A DNA stretch of 58,167 nt, taken from RUG11237 sp045126515. Lineage in GTDB: Bacteria; Bacillota; Clostridia; Lachnospirales; Lachnospiraceae. Position numbers and translations under genes: made by a program. The stretch covers positions 1 through 58,167 of the forward strand of contig JBGVOM010000184.1 of the NCBI GenBank assembly GCA_045126515.1, given 5' to 3'. Shown here in pieces: positions 16,672 through 24,380 of this stretch (positions are counted from its first letter, which is position 1; every line of letters begins with the position of its first letter). Under the pieces are notes generated by a model. That model worked only from the letters and a program-made list of their open reading frames with translations, had not been told where the DNA came from and did no database searches.

Positions 16672-17788
16672 AACGTTCCCTCCTTACTAACAGATAAGAG
16701 CCGATGCATAAGAATACAACGAGTCCCAAAAGTGTAATCATACATTGATTATATCTGGTGTACGTATCATAAATATTCAAACTATAAAATGCCTTTACAA
16801 TCAGTGCAGCCGGATTAATACTATTGATAATAGGAGCATATTCTTCCACAATCCGGTACATATCTCCCACCATAAGACCTGCAAGAAAGCAGCCCACCAT
16901 AGTAACTCCGATACAAATTCCTTCCTTTACTTTCTCTTTCAGCTTTCCGATACTTCCTATAAAGACTCCATTCATTACTCCAATTGCACTTCCCGCAAGA
17001 ATAATCAATACAATTCGTCCTGTTTCCTCTCCTAAATTGATTCCAAGTGCATATTGTAAATATGCAGCCCCTATCATAGAGCATATAAACTGCGCTGTAA
17101 TCTTTGCCAGAATCTCCGGCAGTAAAATTGCAAAACGATTCGTGCTGGCCACCACCCGCCTTGCAGCTAACGCAGAGAGATTTGCCTTAAATGCCACGGC
17201 ACAGCTCAGTCCTGAAAAGCATCCATACAGACAATTCATGGCAATCAATGCATAAAAGTAATCTTTCATCATATCCATATCTCCATCTGCAACATTTCCT
17301 TCTTTTAGGTAATTCCACTGTTTATCAATTTCTTCTGCCGCTACTTCTAATTTTTCAGGATGCTCTTTTGCAATGTTCGTAAATGCTGTAACAATTTGTT
17401 CATATTGTTCCTGAATACTCTTTAATATACTGGCATCAATTCCTTCTTCCTTTACTACGAGAACAATTTCCGCACCATTTTTGAAAATCCCCTTCACTTC
17501 ATCATTACGTAACAGCTCTTCTGCCTCTTTTTCTTCCACTTTTTTGAGCTCTATCAATTCTTCTTCACTCTCTAGCTGCTTTAAAAGACTTTCAAATTCC
17601 TCCTGTGCTTCATCACATTCCACATAAGCAACCGGTATCTGATGAAACATATACTGTGTTTCATTCACATCTCCAAAACTTACTTTAAACAATGTACCCA
17701 AAAGAATTGGAAATGCAATACACCAAAACAATTGATATTTCTGCCTCACACTACAAAGCAGACTGTAAACATATGTCCGTAAAAACAT
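16658..17788 (-). CDS. ABC-2 type exporter permease (first subunit)
   Basis: A 376-residue permease with the same fold as its downstream neighbour: an N-terminal span (about 18-35), an extracytoplasmic domain rich in Glu and Lys (about 50-165), then six spans including FAILLPEILAKITAQFICSM and IVLIILAGSAIGVMNGVF. Two different half-permeases with one ATPase suggest a heterodimeric channel. It begins 11 bases after the ATPase stop and overlaps the next gene. Confidence 0.82.
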   Translation of the reverse strand: MFLRTYVYSLLCSVRQKYQLFWCIAFPILLGTLFKVSFGDVNETQYMFHQIPVAYVECDEAQEEFESLLKQLESEEELIELKKVEEKEAEELLRNDEVKGIFKNGAEIVLVVKEEGIDASILKSIQEQYEQIVTAFTNIAKEHPEKLEVAAEEIDKQWNYLKEGNVADGDMDMMKDYFYALIAMNCLYGCFSGLSCAVAFKANLSALAARRVVASTNRFAILLPEILAKITAQFICSMIGAAYLQYALGINLGEETGRIVLIILAGSAIGVMNGVFIGSIGKLKEKVKEGICIGVTMVGCFLAGLMVGDMYRIVEEYAPIINSINPAALIVKAFYSLNIYDTYTRYNQCMITLLGLVVFLCIGSYLLVRRERYASI

Positions 17789-17799
17789 TCTGCCACCTC

Positions 17800-18747
17800 C
17801 TATTCTGAATCCCTGAGTTCTTTTCCGGTAATTTCCAAAAATACATCATTTAACGTTGGAAGCTCTGTGTAAACCCTTCCAAAGCCTATTTCCTGTTCCT
17901 GAAAATAAGCTAACACACGAACCAGATTGTGCTTTCCTCCGCTACAGTGAATTTCTAACATTCCATCTTTATATTCTGCCTGATACACATGAGGTAATTC
18001 TCGTACCGCCTCTAACTGTCCCTCTGTAAGTTCCATGACTTCCATATGTATCTTTTCTCCAGTCTTAATCATGGCTTTTAATTCTTCCTTTGTGCCGGAA
18101 GCCACACATCTTCCCTTATCTAAAATAGCAATTCTGTTGCAAATCTGTTCTACTTCTTCCATATAGTGGGAAGTATAAATTATGGTTGCTCCTTCTTTAT
18201 TCAATGTCTGAATTCCCTCCAAAATTCTATTTCTGCTTTGAGGGTCAACCGCCACTGTAGGCTCATCTAAAATAATCAGCTTTGGTTTATGCGCAATGCC
18301 ACATGCAATATTCAGTCTTCGCAGCAAACCTCCGGAAAGTTTCTTTGGATAAAATTTGCGAAAGTCTTCTAACCCCGCAAACGCAATGGCTTCTTCCACA
18401 TATTTTTTTCTGGTTGCCTTATCCTTTACATAAAGTCCACAAAAATAGTCAATGTTTTCTTGTACTGTAAGCTCTTCAAAGACCGCCACGTTTTGCAATA
18501 CAACACCAATCTGTCGTTTAATTTCATAACTGTCCGGCTGAATTTCTTCACCAAACACTTTTACGCTTCCCCTGTCAAAAGAAAGCAATGCCAAAATACA
18601 ACTGATTGCTGTGGTTTTTCCGCTTCCGTTAGGACCTAACAGACCAAATACCTCTCCTTTTTCCACGGAAAGATTTAAGTGATCCAGTGCCACCAGTTCC
18701 TTATATCTTTTTACTAAATTTTCTATTTCCACTACTTTTTCCGCCAT
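17800..18747 (-). CDS. ABC transporter ATP-binding protein
   Basis: A 315-residue ATPase. Walker A GPNGSGKT (about 38-45), Q-loop VVLQNVAVF, signature LSGGLLRR (the usual Gln is Leu), Walker B LIILDEPTVAVDP and H-loop TSHY are all present. The C-terminal 90 residues resemble the DUF4162-type extension of drug and lantibiotic exporters. First gene of the exporter operon; AAGGAGGAATACC precedes the ATG. It is transcribed away from the kinase/regulator pair at 18917-20658, with a dyad between them. Confidence 0.9.
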   Translation of the reverse strand: MAEKVVEIENLVKRYKELVALDHLNLSVEKGEVFGLLGPNGSGKTTAISCILALLSFDRGSVKVFGEEIQPDSYEIKRQIGVVLQNVAVFEELTVQENIDYFCGLYVKDKATRKKYVEEAIAFAGLEDFRKFYPKKLSGGLLRRLNIACGIAHKPKLIILDEPTVAVDPQSRNRILEGIQTLNKEGATIIYTSHYMEEVEQICNRIAILDKGRCVASGTKEELKAMIKTGEKIHMEVMELTEGQLEAVRELPHVYQAEYKDGMLEIHCSGGKHNLVRVLAYFQEQEIGFGRVYTELPTLNDVFLEITGKELRDSE

Positions 18748-18825
18748 GGTATTCCTCCTTATCCACTTTCTAATTGTTTTGTCGTACTTATCTTAGCAAA
18801 TCTCTGGTTTCCTAACTAGTGAACA

Positions 18826-18853
18826 TTGTCATTTTCCAATATGACAAATGTCA
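18826..18853. promoter_or_regulatory. Candidate response-regulator site between the exporter and its two-component system
   Basis: TTGTCAT (18826-18832) and ATGACAA (18841-18847) form a dyad with 8-base spacer; ATGACA is followed at once by a further TGTCAC half site (18848-18853). On the exporter side a -10 TAAGAT (18795-18790) lacks a good -35, which fits activation from a site centred near -54. On the plus side TATAAT (18895-18900) is the likely -10 of the kinase gene. Confidence 0.5.
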
Positions 18854-18916
18854 CTTTTCTATTCCAAATTCCACCACAATATACTATAATAAAGAAAACT
18901 TTACCGGAGGAAATTT

Positions 18917-20020
18917 ATGCGTATTCTTATTGATAAACTGATTTTACTGGCTGCCTGCTTTCTCTTGCAGCTGTATTATTACCCTGACATAGGTTTAACT
19001 CATATATTGACATTTCTTTTCGCCCTCACCTTCTTATGTCTTTGTACCTGCTGTAATCCGGATATGGTACCTTTTCGCAGTTTAAAACCTATTGCCCGGT
19101 GCATTCAGGCCGTACTTATTCTGCTTTTTTTATTACTGGCACTGCTATGTCCAATGTGTACTCTGTTTCTACCCCTGCTTTTTTATGAATTAACAGAAGA
19201 CAAGCCATGGCATCTTTTCGTTTCTTTATGCTTGACTTTTTTCATTTTTCGTTGGCCGGAAACTTGGGCTTTCTTGCTTGTTATACTGCTGTTTGTACTG
19301 GCTTTTTTCTTAAAGCAAAAAACAAAACGTCTGTTGCAATTAGAGAATAACATCAAATCACTCTGCGATTCTTCCACGGAATCTAATCTCTTATTACAGC
19401 AGAAGAACCAAGAATTAATTCGTCAACAGGACTACGAAATTTATGCCGCCATTTTAAAAGAACGAAACCGAATTGCCAGGGAAATACACGACAATATAGG
19501 ACATATGCTGTCCCGTTCTATTTTACAGTCCGGAGCACTGATTGCCATGAATAAGGACCCGAACTTAAACGAACCCCTTTCGTCGCTAAAAGATACTTTA
19601 TCTCTTGCTATGAATTCAGTCCGTGAATCCGTTCATGACCTTCACGATGATTCCATAGATTTAAAGTCCTCTCTTTACCATATGATACAGGACTTAAGCA
19701 GCTATGATGTAACACTTGACTATGATATGGGGGAACTAATCCCCAAAAATATAAAATATTGTTTTATTGCCATCGTAAAGGAAGGACTCTCCAACATTTT
19801 CAAACATAGCAACGCAACACGCATTCGAATTACCGTCAGAGAGCATCCTGCATTTTACCAGCTCATCATAGAAGATAATGGCACAAATATTTCTTTGGCT
19901 AGCAGTGGAATTGGCTTAGAAAACATGAGAGAACGTATAGAACAACTTCACGGACGTTTTTCAATTACTACGGAACAGGGCTTCCGCATTTTTATCTCTG
20001 TTCCCAAAAATAAAAATTAA
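18917..20020 (+). CDS. NarL-family sensor histidine kinase (HisKA_3 type)
   Basis: A 367-residue membrane kinase. Residues 5-133 contain five or six hydrophobic segments without a sizeable external domain, as in kinases that sense membrane stress or their cognate exporter. A coiled segment (135-180) leads to the HisKA_3 motif ERNRIAREIHDNIGHMLSRS with phosphorylated His191. The HATPase part shows IVKEGLSNIFKHSNA and IEDNG...SGIGLENMRERI. CGGAGG precedes the ATG. The response regulator begins 14 bases after its stop. It probably controls the divergent ABC-2 exporter. Confidence 0.85.
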   Translation: MRILIDKLILLAACFLLQLYYYPDIGLTHILTFLFALTFLCLCTCCNPDMVPFRSLKPIARCIQAVLILLFLLLALLCPMCTLFLPLLFYELTEDKPWHLFVSLCLTFFIFRWPETWAFLLVILLFVLAFFLKQKTKRLLQLENNIKSLCDSSTESNLLLQQKNQELIRQQDYEIYAAILKERNRIAREIHDNIGHMLSRSILQSGALIAMNKDPNLNEPLSSLKDTLSLAMNSVRESVHDLHDDSIDLKSSLYHMIQDLSSYDVTLDYDMGELIPKNIKYCFIAIVKEGLSNIFKHSNATRIRITVREHPAFYQLIIEDNGTNISLASSGIGLENMRERIEQLHGRFSITTEQGFRIFISVPKNKN

Positions 20021-20034
20021 TTTTGGAGGTATTT

Positions 20035-20658
20035 ATGAATATTGTGATTGTAGATGATGACAACTTAGTTTCCTTATCTTTAAAGACTATTTTAGAGTCT
20101 TCCGGAGAAGTAACGGTTGCTCAAATAGGGAAAAACGGAAAAGAGGCCATTGAACTATATAAAACACATCAGCCGGACGTTCTTTTAATGGATATCCGGA
20201 TGGACACTATGACAGGCTTAGAAGCCGCTGAAATCATACTGAAAAAATATCCGGAGGCAAAAATCCTATTTCTGACCACTTTTTCTGATGATGAATATAT
20301 TGTTCGTGCTCTACATTTAGGTGTGAAAGGTTATATTCTAAAGCAGAACTTTGAAAGCCTGATTCCTGCTTTGAAGGCAGTGGTCAACGGACAGAGTGTA
20401 TTTGGAAGTGAAATTATTGACAAGCTTCCCATTTTCTTAGAACATTCCGGGAAACTTGACCCTAACACTTTTGATATCACTTCAAAAGAAATGGAACTAA
20501 TCGAACTGATTGCTGACGGGCTGAGTAATAAAGAAATCGCTGAAAAACTGTTCTTAAGCGAAGGAACGGTCCGTAATTACTTGAGCTCTATTTTGGAAAA
20601 GCTAGAACTCAGAGACCGCACTCAGCTTGCAGTATTCTATTATAAGAATCTAAAATAA
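20035..20658 (+). CDS. NarL/LuxR-type response regulator
   Basis: A 207-residue regulator with receiver residues Asp7-Asp8-Asp9, phospho-acceptor Asp53 (LLMDIRMD), Thr81 and Lys103 (GYILKQ), and a C-terminal LuxR helix-turn-helix (ELIADGLSNKEIAEKLFLSE then GTVRNYL). ATG 20035 is chosen over an in-frame TTG at 20023, which lies within the Shine-Dalgarno TTTTGGAGG. Partner of the kinase just upstream; a terminator follows. Confidence 0.88.
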   Translation: MNIVIVDDDNLVSLSLKTILESSGEVTVAQIGKNGKEAIELYKTHQPDVLLMDIRMDTMTGLEAAEIILKKYPEAKILFLTTFSDDEYIVRALHLGVKGYILKQNFESLIPALKAVVNGQSVFGSEIIDKLPIFLEHSGKLDPNTFDITSKEMELIELIADGLSNKEIAEKLFLSEGTVRNYLSSILEKLELRDRTQLAVFYYKNLK

Positions 20659-20682
20659 TAAATACATTGTATGACATAAGAA

Positions 20683-20706
20683 CCCCGAAACATAAACGTT
20701 TCGGGG
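20683..20706. terminator. Bidirectional terminator between the response regulator gene and gdhA
   Basis: CCCCGAAAC (20683-20691) pairs with GTTTCGGGG (20698-20706) around a 6-base loop, followed by CATCTTTTTATTTT on the plus strand. Confidence 0.85.
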
Positions 20707-20720
20707 CATCTTTTTATTTT

Positions 20721-22055
20721 CTATACGATTCCCTGAGCTGTCATAGCATCAACAACCTTTTCAAAGCCTGCGATGTTAGCACCAACTACATAATTTCCTT
20801 CTGCATTGTAACGTTTTGCAGCATCATCTAAGTTGTGGAAGATATTTACCATAATATTCTGTAACTTAGCATCTACTTCTTCGAAGGACCAGCTTAATCT
20901 TTCGCTGTTCTGTGACATTTCAAGTGCAGATGTTGCAACACCACCAGCGTTAGCAGCCTTTCCTGGAGCAAATAATACTTTGTTTGCCTGTAAGTATTCT
21001 GTAGCTTCTAATGTAGTAGGCATATTAGCACCTTCTGCAACTGCGATACATCCGTTTGCAACTAATGCTTTTGCATCTTCTAATAATAATTCGTTCTGAG
21101 TAGCACATGGTAATGCAATATCACATTTGATTGTCCATACGCCACGTCCTTCATGATACTGTGCACTTGGTCTTGCAGCAGCATACTCTGTTAAACGAGC
21201 ACGTTTTACTTCTTTTACTTCTTTTAATAAATCTACGTCAATTCCTTCCGGATCATATACCCATCCTGTAGAATCAGATACAGTAACAACCTTAGCACCT
21301 AACTGCTGTGCTTTCTGTGTAGCGTAGATAGCAACGTTACCGGAACCGGATACACATACAATTTTTCCTTTGATGTCATGTCCGTTGCACTTTAACATTT
21401 CATTAGTAAGGTATAATAAACCGTATCCTGTAGCTTCTGTTCTTGCTAAAGAACCGCCATAAGATAATCCTTTACCTGTTAACACACCTTCGTACACACC
21501 TTTGATTCTCTTGTACTGACCAAACATGTAACCGATTTCTCTTGCGCCTGTACCGATGTCACCGGCAGGAACGTCTGTGTCTGCTCCTATGTATTTACAT
21601 AACTCTGTCATGAAACTCTGGCAGAATGCCATGATTTCTCTATCTGATTTTCCCTTAGGATCGAAGTCAGAACCACCTTTACCGCCACCGATTGGAAGTC
21701 CTGTTAAAGAATTTTTGAAAATCTGTTCAAAACCTAAGAATTTGATAATTCCAAGATTTACAGAAGGATGTAATCTTAAACCACCCTTGTATGGTCCAAT
21801 AGCACTGTTAAACTGTACTCTGTATCCTGTATTTACCTGAACCTGTCCCTTGTCATCTACCCAAGGTACTCTGAACTTAATCTGTCTTTCAGGCTCTACA
21901 AGTCTTTCCAGTAAAGCATCCTTTCTGAATTTTTCTTCATTTTCTTCCACTACTGCTCTTAAGGATTCTAATACTTCCTTTACAGCCTGATGGAATTCCG
22001 GTTCGCTAGGGTTTTTGCGAACTACCTGTTCAATAATCTCATCTACGTATGACAT
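20721..22055 (-). CDS. gdhA: NADP-type glutamate dehydrogenase
   Basis: A 444-residue hexameric-type enzyme interconverting 2-oxoglutarate plus ammonia and glutamate. The substrate region shows GPYKGGLRLHPSV and PIGGGKGGSDFDPKGKSDRE (121-140) with the catalytic Lys126 area; the Rossmann part shows SGSGNVAIYATQKAQQLGAK. Length and the KGGSDFDPKGKS form match the NADP-dependent assimilating group, although cofactor choice cannot be proved by eye. AAGGAGGATGACAA precedes the ATG. It is monocistronic, bounded by terminators on both sides. Two GTTGTGGAA direct repeats 16 bases apart lie upstream (22108-22132). Confidence 0.93.
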   Translation of the reverse strand: MSYVDEIIEQVVRKNPSEPEFHQAVKEVLESLRAVVEENEEKFRKDALLERLVEPERQIKFRVPWVDDKGQVQVNTGYRVQFNSAIGPYKGGLRLHPSVNLGIIKFLGFEQIFKNSLTGLPIGGGKGGSDFDPKGKSDREIMAFCQSFMTELCKYIGADTDVPAGDIGTGAREIGYMFGQYKRIKGVYEGVLTGKGLSYGGSLARTEATGYGLLYLTNEMLKCNGHDIKGKIVCVSGSGNVAIYATQKAQQLGAKVVTVSDSTGWVYDPEGIDVDLLKEVKEVKRARLTEYAAARPSAQYHEGRGVWTIKCDIALPCATQNELLLEDAKALVANGCIAVAEGANMPTTLEATEYLQANKVLFAPGKAANAGGVATSALEMSQNSERLSWSFEEVDAKLQNIMVNIFHNLDDAAKRYNAEGNYVVGANIAGFEKVVDAMTAQGIV

Positions 22056-22157
22056 TTGTCATCCTCCTTATCGTTTAATTGTGAACATTAACTCACCATA
22101 ATAGTCCTTCCACAACCAAGTTTTTCCACAACTATCACGGATTTTTAACAATTTCAC

Positions 22158-22192
22158 AAAAAGGTACAGGACTTTCCTTCCTGTACCTTTTT
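22158..22192 (-). terminator. Terminator of the EIIC-EAL unit
   Basis: AAAAAGGTACAGG (22158-22170) pairs perfectly with CCTGTACCTTTTT (22180-22192), 9-base loop, with T-rich flanks on either strand. It lies about 95 bases beyond the EAL stop. Confidence 0.8.
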
Positions 22193-22285
22193 CACGCCGT
22201 TGTCCACTGTATAGAATTTTAATATATTATTTAGAATTTTTCAAGTAGTTTTACTCTATCCGACAAAAAAATTGTAACAGCGTGT

Positions 22286-23119
22286 TTATTCATTACATTT
22301 TTTCATCCAAAGAATAAACTCATTCAACGGCAATGGCTTACTGTACAAATATCCCTGATACCAAAAGCAGCCTAATTCTTTTAATTTATCCCGCTGTTCT
22401 TCTGTTTCCACAAACTCTGCAAGAACCTTAACGCCTAATTTTTCTCCCAGCTCTATCACCGATGCCACAATTTTCTGATCCGTAGAATTTTTCAGGATAT
22501 TTTTTACCAAAGAACCATCCAGCTTAACCACATCAAAATAGTTTAACTGTAAATACACCAGTGATGTATGCCCCATGCCAAAATCATCAATCAAAAGTGT
22601 ATGCCCCACCTGTTTTAAATGTTTTAATTTTTCAACAACAGCCTCCGTATTACAAAGCATATCCTGTTCTGTCATTTCAATCCACATTTTATTTGCCGGA
22701 ATATGATGCCGCGCAATGCACTCCTCCATATAAGATTCAATATCCCAGTTTAATGATTTTGCAGTAATATTTACAGATATTTTAAAATCCCCGGCATAAT
22801 TTTCCTGGGTTTCTTTAATTGCCGCAGCCACCATATCAAAAATTTTCTGTTCCAGCTTTGGAAGTATTTTTCCTTCTTTTGCCAAATAAATAATCAGAGG
22901 TGGATAAATAAACCCATAGTCCGGATGCTGCCAACGAACTAACGCCTCTGCCCCAAGACACATACCACTACTGTCTACCTGTGGCTGATACAACATGAAG
23001 ATTTCATCCTTTTCAATGGCAATTTTTAAGTCCCGTAAAAGCATCCTTGCTACCATGCCATAGCTGTTTGTCATATTTAAAAAATCCGGGGATTCATTTT
23101 CCTCCTCTGCTTTCTTCAA
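22286..23119 (-). CDS. EAL-domain c-di-GMP phosphodiesterase, apparently the C-terminal half of a split EIIC-EAL protein
   Basis: A 277-residue frame (from TTG 23119) whose residues about 28-270 form an EAL domain: AEALVRW (Glu58), SVNITA, IEMTE, LLIDDFGMGHTSL, KLDGSL, AEFVET and QGYLYSKPLP, so the catalytic acidic residues appear intact. No GGDEF domain. It lies in the same frame as the upstream PTS EIIC gene, separated only by a TAG and three sense codons. The TTG lacks a Shine-Dalgarno; a better internal start is ATG 23074, just after a 6-codon out-of-frame mini-ORF with strong GAGGAGG. It may be made by reinitiation, by readthrough, or be a broken fusion gene. Confidence 0.75.
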   Translation of the reverse strand: MKKAEEENESPDFLNMTNSYGMVARMLLRDLKIAIEKDEIFMLYQPQVDSSGMCLGAEALVRWQHPDYGFIYPPLIIYLAKEGKILPKLEQKIFDMVAAAIKETQENYAGDFKISVNITAKSLNWDIESYMEECIARHHIPANKMWIEMTEQDMLCNTEAVVEKLKHLKQVGHTLLIDDFGMGHTSLVYLQLNYFDVVKLDGSLVKNILKNSTDQKIVASVIELGEKLGVKVLAEFVETEEQRDKLKELGCFWYQGYLYSKPLPLNEFILWMKKCNE

Positions 23120-23128
23120 CTCTGTAAT

Positions 23129-24361
23129 CTACCGTTCTATCTGGCTTTTCACATGCAATTCCTGTACTTTTTCATTTATTTTCAAAAACGGATAGTAGAT
23201 AAATACCCCCAGTACAACCGTAACTAATTGTAATAAGCTTCCTCTAATGGAACCTGTTGCCATATATCCACTAATCAATATAGGTGTAGTCCATGTTATT
23301 TCTTGTGTAACATTTGGAACCAGTCCGAAATATACTGCTCCATAGGAAACCACATATGTCACCATAGGTGTCAGTAAAAACGGAACTATCAGCACCGGAT
23401 TCAGCATAATGGGAATTCCAAAATTCAACATTTCATTTGTGTTAAAAAGCACTGTAAAAACAGAAAGTTTTGCTATATTTCCCAAACGCTTTTTTCTATA
23501 AAAAAGCAATCCAACCAACAACACACAAACCGTAGTACCGCATCCACCCATGACAACAAATACATCAAAAAAACTTTTACTAAATACAACATTTTGCCCC
23601 ACCTGTGTAAAATAAGAAGAAACCACTACTTCCATCATATGGCTTCCATGAAATCCCATAAACCATAAGAAATGAACCATAAAAGTATACACAAGCCCCA
23701 ATACAAACCCTGAATTAATTTGGTCAAACAACCAAAATAATACTTTATAAACGATTCCCTGTACATTCGTTACCTGATAATTCAGATATAGTACTACATT
23801 TACTATGGCTAAGACTCCTGAAACGATAAACATAGGCAAGATAGCGCTAATGGCCTTTGCACAGGCAGGCTCCATCCCCATGGTATAATTTGTCAGACCC
23901 ATAATTTTCCTGCTACTCAGATAATCATACCCATAACATGTAATTACCGTTATAAATACTGCCGAAAAACAGCCCTTAACTCCCAGCATATCCACACTAA
24001 AGTTTTCCGTTCCTATTCCCAACTGTGTTCCAAAAGCAACTAAAGATGCCAGCACATACAATGCCAGTTTTTCTGCCTTAACATTTTTCTCCATAGCATA
24101 TCCTGCACTTAAAGCTATGGTCAATGCCAAAGAAAAGCACCCATAAGTGGCCTGATGAATGGTTTGTAAAATTTCATACACCACCCGGAATCTTCCGCTG
24201 CTAAATGCTTCCTGATACCCCGGAAACGGCAAATTCATAAGGGCACATGTGGTAGCACCGGCAAGAATTAAAGGTATCATTAAAACAAATCCATTATGAA
24301 GGAAAATAAAGAAAAAGGATTCCCTTATTTTCATAATTTGCTGTTTTACTTTTGCTCGCAT
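23129..24361 (-). CDS. PTS EIIC-like membrane permease (lactose/cellobiose family), N-terminal half of a split EIIC-EAL protein
   Basis: A 410-residue integral membrane protein with about ten spans, resembling cellobiose/chitobiose EIIC: FIFLHNGFVLMIPLILAGAT at the start, WFMGFHGSHM and GGCGTTVCV in the middle, NTNEMLNFGIPIMLNPVLIV further on. EIIA, EIIB and a sugar hydrolase are absent nearby, and the protein leads in frame into an EAL domain after a TAG, so it is more likely a membrane sensor linking a sugar-like ligand to c-di-GMP than a transporter. GGGGGGAG precedes the ATG. It follows the KaiC-like/PPDK_N gene by 19 bases. Confidence 0.8.
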   Translation of the reverse strand: MRAKVKQQIMKIRESFFFIFLHNGFVLMIPLILAGATTCALMNLPFPGYQEAFSSGRFRVVYEILQTIHQATYGCFSLALTIALSAGYAMEKNVKAEKLALYVLASLVAFGTQLGIGTENFSVDMLGVKGCFSAVFITVITCYGYDYLSSRKIMGLTNYTMGMEPACAKAISAILPMFIVSGVLAIVNVVLYLNYQVTNVQGIVYKVLFWLFDQINSGFVLGLVYTFMVHFLWFMGFHGSHMMEVVVSSYFTQVGQNVVFSKSFFDVFVVMGGCGTTVCVLLVGLLFYRKKRLGNIAKLSVFTVLFNTNEMLNFGIPIMLNPVLIVPFLLTPMVTYVVSYGAVYFGLVPNVTQEITWTTPILISGYMATGSIRGSLLQLVTVVLGVFIYYPFLKINEKVQELHVKSQIER

Positions 24362-24380
24362 AAAACTCCCCCCTTTTCGC

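Noticed and set aside
23129..24361. A functional cellobiose PTS
   Set aside because: No EIIA, EIIB or glycosidase genes are near, and the frame leads into an EAL domain.
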